Below, piece after piece: positions 11,592 to 25,523 of a stretch of 64,000 nucleotides of DNA. Below the pieces are notes generated by a model. The model worked only from the letters and a program-made list of their open reading frames with translations, ran no database searches and was not told where the DNA came from. This DNA comes from Chamaecrista fasciculata (Eukaryota > Streptophyta > Magnoliopsida > Fabales > Fabaceae), in contig QANZ01013408.1 of assembly GCA_003254925.1 (NCBI GenBank), forward strand, positions 76,642 through 140,641, written 5' to 3'. A program made the position numbers and the translations under genes. Each line of letters opens with the position of its first letter. Position 1 is the first letter of the stretch.

Positions 11592-11699
11592 CTTCATTCA
11601 ATTATTTTTCCTTTTACATGTTCTCTTGGCTTCTATCATTTTCTCATTAGAATATGACAATGGCTCATTGTGATCGTCACCCCTCAAGTCTTTGTTTTC

Positions 11700-12639
11700 T
11701 TTTTCTATTTCTATTTTCTTCTTTTTTGTAGAAGACATTTCATACACGAATTATTGTTTTTATTCATGAAAATGTGGTTCTTAGGAATATAAAAGTATTT
11801 GTTTGGATGACTTAAAATAGTCATGTGATTATTTTGCAATATTCTCATGAATGTTACAATGTTATGTTTGATTTAACTTTGATAATTTTGAGAATGTTTA
11901 ATATTTTTTCAAATATGTTATTGACTTTTTATTCTCAATTAATATTTTATTAAGTGTAGAAATCCTCCGAAACAATTCATAAGAATATTTTTTTTATTTT
12001 AAAAAAAAAATGTGCTTTGTTTCTACATCATAAAAAAACAATTCTATCATAAATAACATTTTTAAATAACAATAATAATTTCATTAAGAAAATATTATTT
12101 TAAAGCATAATGTTCATACTTCTCAAAATAGCAAAATAGTCTAAACAAATTACTACTCAAAGCATAACTAACATAATTCTCAAAAAACTTATTTAGCTAG
12201 GGTGAGAAATGGAGAGGGTATGTGGAATAAAATTTAATGAGTTAGGTTTGACAAGGGTAATATAGTTATGTTAGGTTGACTAATATAATCAGATTTGATC
12301 CAACTAATAAACACTTTGATATCGTTTATGTAAAATTTAGAATTTGAAACATTAGGGACACAAATATTGTTATTGAGATATTTTCTCATTATAACTAGAA
12401 GCATAATTTGAATTGTGTTTGAATTCATTAGGACAAAACATCGAGTGGACAATAAAAAAAAAAGTCAAATATTTGTTTTAAATTAATATATGAGTAAATA
12501 ATAGTAAAAAAACAATTAACTTATAAACTTGCATGTTTACCTTTAAAGTCAACTGTCAACATAGGTTAGGGGCGTTTATTTGATTATCTAGATATTTTAA
12601 ACAAACATTTTAATTAAACTACTCCTTATATATATATAA
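11700..12639. other. AT-rich intergenic sequence, nothing recognised
   Basis: It contains only short frames and homopolymer runs. No gene or bordered element is seen. Confidence 0.4.
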
Positions 12640-13150
12640 TAGGCCCAATAATTAAATAGGTCAAAAGACGAAATTACCCCAAGCCAAATACATAGCCGAA
12701 CCAGGAGAGGCCCAACAAAGTCAAGACGCCCCAGAAGGTACGACGTTATCGAAGGGAACGAGGAGCGTAAACGCCTAGAAACAAAGTAACAAAGACAGTG
12801 AAGCAATCATCCAGAATCAATTCAGATCAGGACAATCACTACAAAGAATCTTGCTCCTGAGATTGTTGACTCCAGCTGATCATCAAGGCGCCAAACACCA
12901 AAAATGGACATAACGAAGAACGCCATGAGATCCTGAGATTGCTCCCTCTGTCTTAGTATAATATGGTCATAATTCTTCACTGACCAGGTACGCTCTAGAC
13001 ACTCATTCAGTCTATATTCTTTGGCAATCCATGACTTTAGAATCAGAGGTGAATTATAGCGTCACCCCTATTCTTCATTAACTTGCAGGTAACCTACGTC
13101 CTTGAGTTGCGTCATCCGAATCAGGTAATGACCATCGGCCAGAACCTAGT
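12640..13150 (+). repeat. Possible LTR-derived fragment
   Basis: This tract is much less AT-rich than its surroundings. Phrases such as 'gactttagaatcagaggtgaattatagcg' and 'cttgcaggtaacctacg' resemble the R/U5 part of plant gypsy LTRs as I remember them. No PBS, PPT or second copy is present, so this is only a suggestion. Confidence 0.3.
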
Positions 13151-13668
13151 TCATCAATATATAATTAAGTGATTAGAAATGATTAAAAAAATAAATCAAA
13201 CCAATAAATATGATTTTTTGGCAATTCGGTTTAGACAGTTTAAAATAATCTTAATTTATTTGAATTGTTTGCATTTTTAGTTTAGGTCTCAAGTGTTAAC
13301 TCTGATTAGTAATCTCATATGTGATTAGATGTTTGATTGTTTGTTGCAATAAAGAGAAGGATTTCTTCGAAAAATGAAGGATTTGTTCTTAAGGAATTTA
13401 TAATCAAGATCAATCTTGTATTCTTATTTCCTTATTCACAAAACTTTCTCCTTATTCGATTTTTCTCCTCAACTCTTTATAATCTACGTGTTTGCATTGC
13501 ATCTCACATCACCCATCGCTCAATCTTTGCCCTATCTTCACTCTTTGCTATCCACCTTACCTAGTAACCTATCCTACACCATCCTACCTATTCTCTCATC
13601 CTATCCTAATCTACCAAAATGGTGCGAGTATACCATAATCTCCACCACCAAGAAGAGAAGGATACCCC

Positions 13669-14058
13669 TTGAATGTTCCTCCAATGTTTGATGGCACGAG
13701 CTACATAACATGGAAGTGGAAAATGCAGTTCTTTGTCGAGTCAACAAACTTTGCGATATGGAAAATCATGAGAGATGGACCTTGTCCAATTACTAGAGGT
13801 GAAGATGAACGTGTGGTCGTTTTACCTGAAGAAGAATGGAGTGTTGATGACTGCAAGAAGCATGAGCTAAACACTAAAGCAATGTCCTACATGTGTTGTG
13901 CTATGGACGACTTTGCACTAAGTCAACTGACTATGTGTAAATCAGCTAAAGAAATGTGGACCAGACTTGAGCATCTCTATGATGAAGAACCAAGTGATTT
14001 TGAAGAAGATAATGATGAACAACCTTCTGAGGAACGTAAACCTCACTATTCCGATTAA
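13669..14058 (+). pseudogene. Ty1/copia (Sirevirus-like) gag fragment
   Basis: The translated start (PPMFDGTSYITWKWKMQFF) and the later SAKEMWTRLEHLYD are the hallmark DUF4219/UBN2-type copia gag sequence. The N-terminal half is intact for about 110 residues. It then runs into an acidic stretch (DFEEDNDEQ) that normally lies far downstream, so an internal deletion has fused two parts. Protease, integrase and RT are missing. It appears to be the remnant of an element whose 3' LTR is 14891-16594. No primer site or LTR is visible upstream. Confidence 0.7.
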
Positions 14059-14890
14059 AGCTTCACCATCTACAGCCCAAGTTTCACCAACCTTTGCCTA
14101 CCCATTACAAACTATCCGTCCTCGACCACAATATGCCTCTCTCCAGCCTCTCTCCATCCATCCTCTATCCATAAACCATTCTCACTCATAACCCTTTCAT
14201 CTATTCATCCTTAACATCATTCCTCATACATTCCATATCGTGTTTTCTGTTTTTAGTTTGTTTAAATTTCATTTTGGGATGACTGTATCGGATACTATTT
14301 TAAGATTATTCTCTGAACCTTGGTTTTAATGTTCTGGATATTTGAGAGCCCTTAGGCTCCTTCTGTTATGAATGTTTAAGCTTTATATCTCTCCTGCGAA
14401 TTATGCCTATATATGCTCTGTGCTAATACTTCTTGCAGGAACCCTTTTTGATCATGTCAAAAGGGGGAGAAAGATTAAGAACCAAGTTTACTATTGGTTT
14501 AGCCAAGTTTGCTATTTGTTTCTCTAAGTGAGAAATGATCAAGTCTGATATGATTATATATGTTTTCTGTACTTATATGCTCTGAAAGTGTTTTTATTTT
14601 TCATTTATATGCTATGTACATATTCTATGATAGTTCTTTATGTGTGTGCATATTTTGTTTTTGATAGGGGAGAAATCCTCAAGTTTTATCACATAGGATT
14701 AGTTTATAGGACTTCTTTATAGGACTGATTCATAGGATTAGTTTCAAGACATAAACAAATTATATCTTCATAAAAACTCTATTTTTGATTTCTTTTATTT
14801 CTTTTTGTTTTGCGCTCTGATTCCTCAAGACCTCAACCTTTTGATATGCAAACTTGTTCGAATTTTTGCCATTATCGAAAAGGGGGAGAT
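14059..14890 (+). other. 3' untranslated part of a Sirevirus-like element with two polypurine tracts
   Basis: Two AAAAGGGGGAGA-type tracts occur, at about 14457-14470 and 14877-14890. The second directly precedes the LTR start. Multiple polypurine tracts ahead of the 3' LTR are a feature I associate with Sireviruses. No coding sequence is seen. Confidence 0.6.
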
Positions 14891-16594
14891 TGTTGGGATA
14901 AATTTTGTATAGATTATTTTTTAATTTAATTAAGCGCTAGAATATAAAATAAATTAACATCAGTGAGTGTAGAATAACGATTAGTGTTTGTCTATGTATT
15001 TATTAAATATATGTGTTTTGATGATTGCCAAAAATTCTTTTAATATATATTAATATTGGCTTAATGTATTTTCTTGAATACTATATATGTGTTAATATTG
15101 CCTAGACGATATATTTTTGTTAGATAATAAAGTTTTAATTTGAAAAATCTTTTATGTCTCGGATTATTGCTTTATATAGTGCGACATAATTAAGAGATCA
15201 TGATTGATTAAAATCAGAATTACATTTAATGTATAATCAGTGATTATGTGTTAATCTATCTCAAGAAGGAAAGAAATCTGTGAATTATTCATGTTCCTTA
15301 ATTATCGCTATGATTGAAGGAACTATTTAGGAAACTTTCTAAGTTTTGCCAAGATCTTTATATCTGATTTATTTCAAGTGAAAAACGTGCCTCATTGCAA
15401 TAACTTTGTGTTATACATATTGAGAAAGTTCTAAGCTAACCGTTGAGAATATTATTTAATGCTAAATCTATTTTTGGAAAGATTTCTGCTAATTGCTCCT
15501 ATTCCATAGGTCAAGGAACCATTGTAAGGAAAGTTTTCAAACTTTCATATTCTGACCATGTTGATTAAAGCTCAACGTCTATATGTCATTATTATCAGAT
15601 AGGCTACATGGAAATTCAGTCAAGACTCTAAAGAATTCTAAAAACAAATCGAATATGTTGAAGATACTATTGTTCCTAGCCGTTGGAGTATTCAAAGCTG
15701 ATGAACATTTCCATATCAAGCTGCTGAAGCTGCTCTCTATAAAAGCTGAATAATTCAAATGTTGAAGTTGGTGATTGCTATGTGCTAAAGCTAGACTAAG
15801 TGTCAATATCGAGAGCCAACTTTTTGTGAGAACCCTTTGTGGGATTAGTCTTTGTGACATTCACCTTTGTGTGTCAACCAATCTCTTTGTGAGAAAACCC
15901 CATCTATACACTTCTTAAAAAGTCTGATTCGTTCGTATACCTCCTAGTGGTAATAGGTTGCCTGCCCGCGGTTGTTGTGAAACCCTATAGTGGTTATCCG
16001 TGAGTGGTCCCACTATAAGAGAAGTTGCTGTGACGAACCTTATTGTTACCCGTGAGGACTTGTGGTTTGAGAAACTGTAAAAGTGTGAAACCCTAGTGGT
16101 GATCCGTGAGTGGTTGAGTGTCCATTGTAATTTGGTTAGTTTGCCCAACAATAATATAAAATCCCTTACTTTGTGTTTGGGGACTGGACGTAGGTTTAAG
16201 AGAAAGTTCTTTGTTGAGGACTAGTACCTTATTCTGAACTAGTACAAATTTGTTTTGTCTTTTTCCTTATCCTTTCTCCTTTATATTCCGCATTTATCTT
16301 TTGAGTTAAGGATTAGTTTTCTTTCATTAGCAATATGTTGATAAATCTGATCTGCTTAAGTATTTGCTTAATCTGAGTGTATCTAAGTTCTTAAGCTTAT
16401 CTGTTATTGCTAAGAAGCTTTGTTCTTAAAGAAACTGTTATAAGGAATTGTTCTGAGGAATTTATATTAGAGGGATTGTTTTGAGTAACTGTTTTAAGGA
16501 ACTCTGTTAAAACTTGTTTTTAACTTAGAAAAAGTTTTTGAAATACCAATTCACCCCCCTCTTGGTATACTTTCCTTGTGCATCCTGACTAACA
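14891..16594 (+). repeat. Sirevirus-like LTR (1.7 kb)
   Basis: It starts TGTTGGGATAAATTTTG right after a purine tract and ends GACTAACA. Two bases later comes the Met-tRNA primer site TGGTATCAGAGCA (16597-16609). It therefore serves both as the 3' LTR of the upstream remnant and as the 5' LTR of the downstream one. Its last ~415 bases recur at 20099-20519. Confidence 0.8.
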
Positions 16595-16667
16595 AGTGGT
16601 ATCAGAGCAGTGTCTCTATATATATCTGATTTGGTGTAACAGCCCTGAGAAAAGATCCTGAGTCAAG

Positions 16668-19600
16668 ATGCAGAGCAACAATGACAACAGCTATGCTGAT
16701 GGTATCTCTATGCACAAGCCTCCTTATTTCAATGGGACTGACTATACCTATTGGAAGAACCGCATGAAGATTTTTGCTGAATCTATCAATCCTCAAATCT
16801 GGCAGATTATCAAAAATGGTCCTATTGAGATTAAAAGAAAGAGAATGATAAGATTGTTGAGAAACCTATTGAAGAATGGGATGAAAATGACAACAACAGG
16901 TATGCACTCAATAGTAGAGCTATTAACTGTATTTATTGTGCTGTGAGTGCAGATGAATTCAAGAAGTTATCAAGATGTGAAACTGCCAAAGAAATGTGGG
17001 ATAAACTCCAAGTCACGTATGAAGGAACAACCGAGCTGAGGAAGTCTCGAATTGATTCACTCATGAAAGAATATGAGGACTTCCAGATGAAGGAAACCGA
17101 GAAGATTGATGAGATGTTCGAGAGATTCGGAAAAATCATCAATGACCTGGATTCCTTAGGAGAACGTCTTAAGCATGAGAAAATTTTAAGAAAAGTTGTG
17201 AGGAGTTTATCCTCAATCTGGGAAATCAAGGTGACAGCCCTTCATGAAAGTCAAAAGCTGGAGTCAATGACCATAGATGATCTCAGAGGAAACTTACTTA
17301 CATATGAGTCAACTTTCCTAGCTGAGAAAGTACAGAACCTCAAGAAGAGTAAAGGGATTGCCCTCAAAGCCACTGAAAGTGATGATGAAGATGATGAGGA
17401 ACCCCTTGATGAAGAGGAAATGGTGCTGCTAGCAAGACGCTTTAATAAGTTCTTCAAACCGAGAAGGACACAGTGTTGGAGATTGTGCCCTAGGGCCAAT
17501 CATTTTTTATGTTAAATATGTTATGAACATATTATTAATTTATGGAAGATAAATTAATGTGTTATCATATTATTAGCATGTTTACTATGATAACATCCAT
17601 GATTAATTATGAGATAATTAATCTAAACTTGTCCCTGGTCGATTATTTTTGTGGGAACAAAAATGAACTAAGACCAGCATGACCTCGGTGCATGAGATGC
17701 ACGCACTAGATGCTGGGACGAGAGTCATGGTGCAATTACGTAAGGTGGTTACGAATTGCTGGACTGACCCGGAGAGTCCTGCATGGGTTTAGTCATCAGC
17801 TAGTCTCTCCTAGTACGCCTGTAGCGATGCCTTTGACCTGAGGTCAATGACTATTCCGGCGTTGCAGTTGTCAGTCTTTGGCTTAGTCTAACGCTGCCCG
17901 TAACAGGGTAGTTATACGGGCTGAGTACGGGTCTGGTTGATTGCATTGCTGTGGAATGTGGATTGGCCAAAATGGGATTTTGTCCCTCATTAGATGAGAG
18001 ATATCTAACTGGCGCCCTCGATGAGTCTGTCCAGGAAAATGCGTGGCCATGCTGGGATTTGGGACTTACTCAAGGAATCGAGAAAGTTGAGGTTTGGATT
18101 ATGGATGACAATCGTGTGCCTAGTCCATGACCAAGATATCGTAGGACAATCGGATCTCTGACATGGAGGTACTGAGGTTAAGTCGTTTTTTGGTTACAAA
18201 CGATAACTCACGGATTTTGGGTAGTTCTGATGGCTTGCTAGATTCCGCTCACAGCTTGTAGGTCATGGGGATGCCCTACTGCCAACTTCACGTGGGGCCT
18301 GCTGGGTCACACACGACCAGGAACTGAACACCATTTGAATGGGACACGAATTAGGGTTAATTCGTGGGTCACGCGAGTGACTCGATTTAAGACACAGAGG
18401 AAATGTCTGGGACATTATGTCTTGTCTTAATTGATCTACAGATGACATATTTAGATTTGTGGGACAAATTTAAATATTAATAATTGTATATAATTAATGA
18501 GATTAATTATTGACAATTTAAATATTAGGAAAATAATTCAGATAATGTTCCTAAGAGTTAGGAGATTATTGAATTATAAAATTCCTAAATATATTAAGAG
18601 GGTGGCGCCTCTTGGGGTGTTATTTGGATAAATAAAAATGTTTTATTTAATTCAAATAATATTTGAAATTCAAATGGAGATTTGAATTCAAAAGATTTGA
18701 TGAAGATCTTCTCAGAATCTTTGGTGAATCAAAAATAAGGAAGTTTTTGATTAATTAAATTCCAAGGATAATGAGGGGAGTTAGGCGCCATCTTGGTGGG
18801 TCCCATTGGGAGATTTGATCTCTCAATTTGATTCTCCAAGATTGCATTTTGAATTTAAATATAATATTAGAGTAATATTATAATTATAAATTCAAGGCCT
18901 AAAATAATTATATTATCAGAATATCTTTATTTTAGGAATATTTAAATCACCAAATTTTCTCCCTATTTATACTAAGGCAAGTCGACTTGCCTCATAAGTG
19001 AGATACACAAACCCTAGTTGATTTTCCTCCTAAGAGTTAGAGAGAGAAAATAATCCTTTGCACACACTATAGAGAAAATCGACTTTCTCTAAGAGTTAGA
19101 GAGAGAATTCGACTTTGCTCTAGAATTAGGGTTTTGAGAGAAGAATAGGCAAGAAGGAGTTCTTATGGGGGGATTCTTCTAAGCGCCACTTCTATTGCTG
19201 ATTCAAGAAGAGTTCTTGGAATCAGAAGTCTGTAGATTGGTCCCAGAATTCTTTTGGAGAAAAGAATTGGATGCTAGCACCTCGGTGATCAAAGAAACTG
19301 TTCGTGTGGATTACTGGCAAAGGGAGAACTCTGGGAGTGGACTCCGTGGAACTCGCCCCGTTCAACCGATTGATTTGAAACTCTGAGGTATAACACTAGC
19401 CAAAAGTTTTAAATTCTACTAGCGGATCCGTTCGGGAATCATAGGACCTAGGCGTTATTTTTAATTTTATTTTTGCTTCCGCTGCCTTAGGCGCCTAGGA
19501 TTCCCAACACACAGTTCCTTAGGAAGAATTCTCCGCCAGCAAGGAACCCTTCATTCAGAAAAGACAACAACTTCAAGAAAGACAAAGAAGTGAAGTGATA

Positions 19601-20098
19601 TGCTATGAATGTAAGAAGCCTGTACATGTCAGACCAGATTACCCTCTACTCAAAAAGTCAAAATTCAGAAAGAAGAAGGCAATGGTAGCTGAATCCTTAT
19701 GGGATGATGATGATGAGGACCTCATGGCTGAGGATGAAGATTATGGAGACACAGATACATCAAACCTCTGTTTCATGGCTACTGCTGATAACGAGGTAAA
19801 ATCAAACCTTGATATCTTTGCTGATTTAAGTAATGATGAGATTGTGTCTGAATCTTATAAACTGCTTGAGTCTTTCTTTATTCAAAAAAAGAAGTTGAAA
19901 AATGAAAGAAAAGAGAAGAATGAGTTGGAGTTGAAAAATAGAGAATTAGAAGAAGAAAATGAGAAGTTGAAAAGTGAGTATGAAGCTATGGAGAAGAATG
20001 TGAAAAGTGGAAGAAAGAAAAAGAAGAAGTTGAAGAGATGAGAAAAGAAAATATTATTCTTGAGAAGAAAAATATGAGTCTTATAGAAAAAAGAGAAA
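16668..20098 (+). pseudogene. Sirevirus-like copia gag, split by a solo LTR
   Basis: ATG 16668 follows the primer site. The first part carries KPPYFNGTDYTYWKNRM (DUF4219-type start) and, in another frame after a frameshift near 16840, the UBN2-type region with ETAKEMWDKLQVTYEG. The frame is cut at 17473 by the 2.0 kb solo LTR (17474-19509; target duplication CACAG). It resumes at 19510 with a second frameshift near 19590, then a damaged zinc knuckle (CYECKKPVHVRPDYP, lacking the usual last Cys) and a Lys/Glu-rich coiled coil to 20041. Protease, integrase and RT are gone: sequence jumps straight into LTR sequence near 20099. It cannot make a functional Gag. Confidence 0.8.
17474..19509 (+). 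mobile_element. Solo LTR, 2036 bp, inside copia gag (copy 1)
   Basis: It begins TGTTGGAGATTGTGCCC and ends GATTCCCAACA, with a perfect 5-bp target duplication CACAG (17469-17473, 19510-19514). It holds no PBS, PPT or protein. A TATA-like 'ccctatttatac' near 18960 followed by transcribed-looking sequence supports a single long LTR left by intra-element recombination. A second copy lies reversed at 49518-51631. Confidence 0.8.
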
Positions 20099-20519
20099 GT
20101 TTGGGGACTGGACGTAGGTTTAAGAGAAAGTTCTTTGTTGAGGACTAGTACCTTACTCTGAACCAGTATAAATCTGCTGTTTCTTTTTCCTTATTCTTTC
20201 TCCTTTATATTCCGCATTTATCTTTTGAGTTAAGGATTAGTTTTCTTTAATTAGCAAGCTGTTGATATATCTGATTTGCTTAAGTATTTGCTTTATCTGA
20301 GTATATCCGTGTTCTTAAGCTTATCTATTATTGCTAAGAAGCTTTGTTCTGAAAGAAACTGTTATAAGGAATTGTTCTGAGGAATTTATATAAGAGGGAT
20401 TGTTTTGAGTAACTATTTTAAGGAACTCTGTTAAAACTTATTTTTAACTTAGAAAATGTTTTTGAAATATCAATTCACCCCCCCTCTTGGTATATTTTCC
20501 TTGTGCATCATGACTAACA
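20099..20519 (+). repeat. 3' end fragment of the Sirevirus-like LTR
   Basis: It is collinear with 16178-16594 ('tttggggactggacgtaggtttaagag' through 'catgactaaca'). It is fused directly to gag sequence at about 20098, so most of the internal region and the 5' three quarters of this LTR were deleted together. Confidence 0.8.
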
Positions 20520-21099
20520 GTTTGTTCTATCTCTCTCGTTTTAAGTCCAACTACGACGAGTTTGGATCTACGAGTTATCCTTGATAAGTCTTTTTCTTCC
20601 TAGTTGAGAATGTCAGGAAATAAGATCAAATCGGTCTCGAAAGTGGTTTTCATAATTTTCAAATGAGAAAACTAGCAACCGGGTCTCTGAATTTTGGAAA
20701 TGCTAGTAGATAGGTCCCTGTATTTTTGAAATTGTACAAGCTGGTCCCTAAATTTTGCAAAAGTTATACTAATAGGTCCCTCCGTCAAATGGCTGTTACA
20801 AAAAGCTGATGTGGACATAACGGACGCTGATGTGTCCCATTATGTGCTGATGTGGCCGTTAACTGCCACGTTAGCACCCGTTATCCTAAAAATATGTCAC
20901 ATAAGAAAAAAATGCCACATCAGCTTTTCCATTTTAAAAAAATCGTTGGGAAAATAGGTCCCTGGCCCATTTTTGTTGCATTATTCTCAATTCCCCCTCC
21001 TTTTCATCAAATTCATTCATTTTAGTCCCAAATCCTCAAAATAAATTTGTAAAGTGTCCCAAAACTCTTCCAAACATTTTAATTTAGTCCTTAAAAATA

Positions 21100-21475
21100 T
21101 TAAAAACTCTAAAACCTAAACCCTCAACCATAAAACCCTAAAACCCAAACCCTAAGCCCTAAAACACTAAACCCCAAACCCTAAACCCTAAAACCTTAAA
21201 AAAAAGTCTGGGTTGTACAATTAGGTCCCTGACCCAATCTTTTCCCATTATTCTCAATTCTCCCTCTTTTTCATCATCTTCATTCATTTTAGTCTCAAAT
21301 CCTCAAAATAAAATTATAAAGTGTCCAAAAACTTTTCCAAACATTCCAATTTAGCCCTTAAAAATATTAAAAACACTAAAACCTAAATCCTAAACCCTAA
21401 AATCCTAAATCCTAAACCCTTAAAACCCTAAACCCTCAATCCTAAAATCTTAAAACCTAAACCCTAAAACTTATT
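21100..21475 (+). repeat. Telomere-like CCCTAAA variants in a transposon arm
   Basis: Two clusters of degenerate 'aaaccctaaaaccc' (about 21107-21202 and 21366-21470) lie in the left arm of the 20664-24577 element. The complementary 'gggtttagggttta' occurs in the right arm (about 24083-24140). They are part of the arms, not a chromosome end. Confidence 0.7.
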
Positions 21476-21757
21476 TTTTTTTAATCTTGGCCAAAGTCCT
21501 ATTTTGGTCCCTCTGTTATTTTCATTGTTCCAAATAGGTCCCTCAGTTATTTTTCGTTCCATATTGGTCCCTCAGGTATCCCAAAATTGTCAAAGTTGGT
21601 CCCTCTAACGTTTTCCATCCATTTTTCCGTTAAAATAAAGGGAAAAATAAACTTTCATCCCCAAAAGTCTTATTTTGTTACATTAAAGTCCTTTTTTTAT
21701 AATAGGATCAAAACGTAAGAAAAATAAATAAATTTAGATTTCAAGCGAATTTGCTCA

Positions 21758-22866
<1,109 letters not shown>

Positions 22867-23244
22867 AGAGGGAGAGAGATTTTGAGTAAATTCGCTTGAA
22901 ATCTAAATTTATTTATTTTTCTTACGTTTTGATCCTATTATAAAAAAAAGGACTTTAATGTAACAAAATAAGACTTTTGGGGATGAAAGTTTATTTTTCC
23001 CTTTATTTTAACGGAAAAATAGATGGAAAACGTTAGAGGGACCAACTTTGACAATTTTTTGATAACTAAGGGACCAATATGGAACGAAAAATAACTGAGG
23101 GACCTATTTGGAACAATGAGCATAACAGAGAGACCAAAATAGGACTTTGGCCTTTAATTTTTATCTTCATCTTTCCAAATTATTATTTTTTTAATCTTCA
23201 TCATGATCTCCTGATTGTATTAAAAAAAATCTTCATCTCCTGGA

Positions 23245-23445
<201 letters not shown>

Positions 23446-23452
23446 TTTCAAA

Positions 23453-24075
23453 ACTCTCTTCATCTTCATCTTCATCTTCATTTTTTAAACTCAAGCAGAA
23501 TTGGTTGAATCAAAGTGCCATTTTGACTTTGCATTGATTTACTCTCACCTTCTTCGTAGCCAAAATCAATGTTCGAATTTCTCCCTCTTCGTTTTCGTCT
23601 TCTTCAATTTCGCGCACAGACTGCTAAATCAAGAAATTGGGCGCTTCAATTTCTGCCACCACAGATCGTAAAGCACAAACGTCATCATCATCTTCATCAC
23701 CATACCCGAAACGACGGCCATACCCAAAATCGATTTTTCCGTCGATGATGAAAGAGGAGGAAGAGGTTTATTTTTTTCGTCGATGGTGATGAGCGATTAT
23801 AGAGTTCATCGATTATGATGATCTGAGGAGGAAGATGATGAGCGATTACAGAGTTCGTCGATGGGTTTATTTTTTTTCCAATTTTTGGGAGGAGGAGGTA
23901 GAAGATGATGATTTGAAATGTTGATGATGATGATGATCTGAAATGTTGATGATGATGATGATGATCTAAGATGTTGATGATGTTGATGATGATGATGATC
24001 TGAGAAACCATGATCATGATGATCATGAAGATTAAAAAAATTAGTCTGGGAAGATGAAGATGAAAATTAAAAAAC
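23453..24075. other. Internal sequence of the large Mutator-like element, origin unknown
   Basis: The base composition is more balanced near 23560-23760 ('ttcgcgcacagactgctaaatc') than in the arms, so it may be captured host sequence. I could not match it to any protein family. Confidence 0.3.
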
Positions 24076-24586
24076 AAAAGTTTGAGGGGTTTAGGGTTTA
24101 GGATTTTAGGGTTTGGGGTTTAGGGTTTTAGGGTTTTTAATATTTTTAAGGACTAAATTGGAATCTTTGGAAGAGTTTTGGGGCACTTTACAATTTTATT
24201 TTGAAGATTTGGGACTAAAATGAGTGAAGATGATGAAAAAGGGGGGAATTGAGAATAATGAAATAAAACTGGGTCAGGGACCTATTTTCCCAAAAAAAAA
24301 TTTGAATAGAAAAGCTGATTTGACATTTTTTTTCTTACGTGACACTTTATTTTAGGATAACGGGTGCTGACATGACAGTTAACGATCACGTCAGCACATA
24401 ACGGGACACATCAGCGTCCGTTATGTCCACATCAAGTTTTTTGTAACAACTATTTGACGGAGGGACCTATTAGTATGACGTTTTCAAAATTGAGTGACCG
24501 GCTTGTACAATTTTGAAAATTAAGGGACTTATCTGCCAACGTGTTCAAAATTCAGAGACAGGGTTGCTAGTTTTCTTATTTTCCAA

Positions 24587-25064
24587 TATTTGGTTTCAAA
24601 ACCAATTTTGGACTTGATTTGACCTCATTTAGTGATAATTCCAACTAGGCCAAAATAGGATTCTCCAAGAGTAACTCGTAACTTCAAACTCGTCGTAATC
24701 AGACTTGAAATGATAAAGATATGACCAACTTTATTAGTTATTTGACTATGAAACGAGCAACCAACTTTCAGAACCCAATTTGACTTTGTTTATTAACAAC
24801 TCGAACTAGACAAAGAAATGACTTGACAAAAGCAACATGTAACTTGAAACTCATTGCATTTGAATTTGAAACGAAAGAGATATGACCATATTAAGTTATT
24901 AAGACCAACGAGTGAAACTTTTGAAAAATTTAAACTACTAAAATTGTAATAAAAAAAGATAAAGAATCGGATTACAACTTACTATAAATGGTCTAAATTT
25001 TACTTATGTTTCCAAATCAAGGTCAAAGAGAAATGTAGACTACTAAAATTGCAATAAAAAAATC
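24587..25064. repeat. Remnant related to the 8420-8956 foldback family
   Basis: Phrases such as 'gagtaactcgtaacttcaaactcgtcg' and 'tttgaatttgaaacgaaagagatatgacc' match the interior of the element at 8420-8956. Similar sequence also sits at 20521-20663, so the large element at 20664 may have inserted into it. Confidence 0.45.
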
Positions 25065-25523
25065 AAAATTACACTTTGACCTTTTAATTATGTTTCCAAA
25101 TCATGGTTTGCATTTTATAAGAGTGAGATTTTTTTTTTTTGGTTTAAGTTAGAATATCCACTGATAATAATAATAACTAATCCCTCGCACATGAGAAAGA
25201 TTTGGAGAACACAATTTGTGTTTTTTAGCAATTTCGCTAAGAATCTATAATAAATTTAGCTAGAAAATTGTTATAAAAATAGTACCTCTATGTAATTTTT
25301 TAAGGAATATGGTTTAGGGTTAAAAAAATGGAGAACTTTTCTCAACTTTATTGCTCCCACAATTATCATATGTTTGGAAAGAGACCTTGACGGCCAAATG
25401 AGACTGGTTAGCTAGTGTTTGAAGTTTGCAGGCATGTGTCTTTTCTCATGGCCCGACACAAATTAAAGCTAATGAAGTTATGCTTCTACGAAAAAAGAAG
25501 TTCTCCTCAGAGTTAGATATCTA

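Larger units (their letters stand above)
10040..11690 (+). repeat. Segmental duplication copy A (pairs with 25065-27200)
   Basis: Blocks at 10040-10400, 10430-10560, 10850-10957 and 11592-11690 are collinear with blocks at 25065-25500, 26090-26170, 27000-27125 and 27120-27200. Different insertions interrupt each copy: the element at 10958 is absent from the other copy. I see no gene in the shared sequence. Confidence 0.6.

Noticed and set aside
21100..21475. True telomere or chromosome end
   Set aside because: The CCCTAAA units are degenerate, embedded in transposon arms and present in both orientations.
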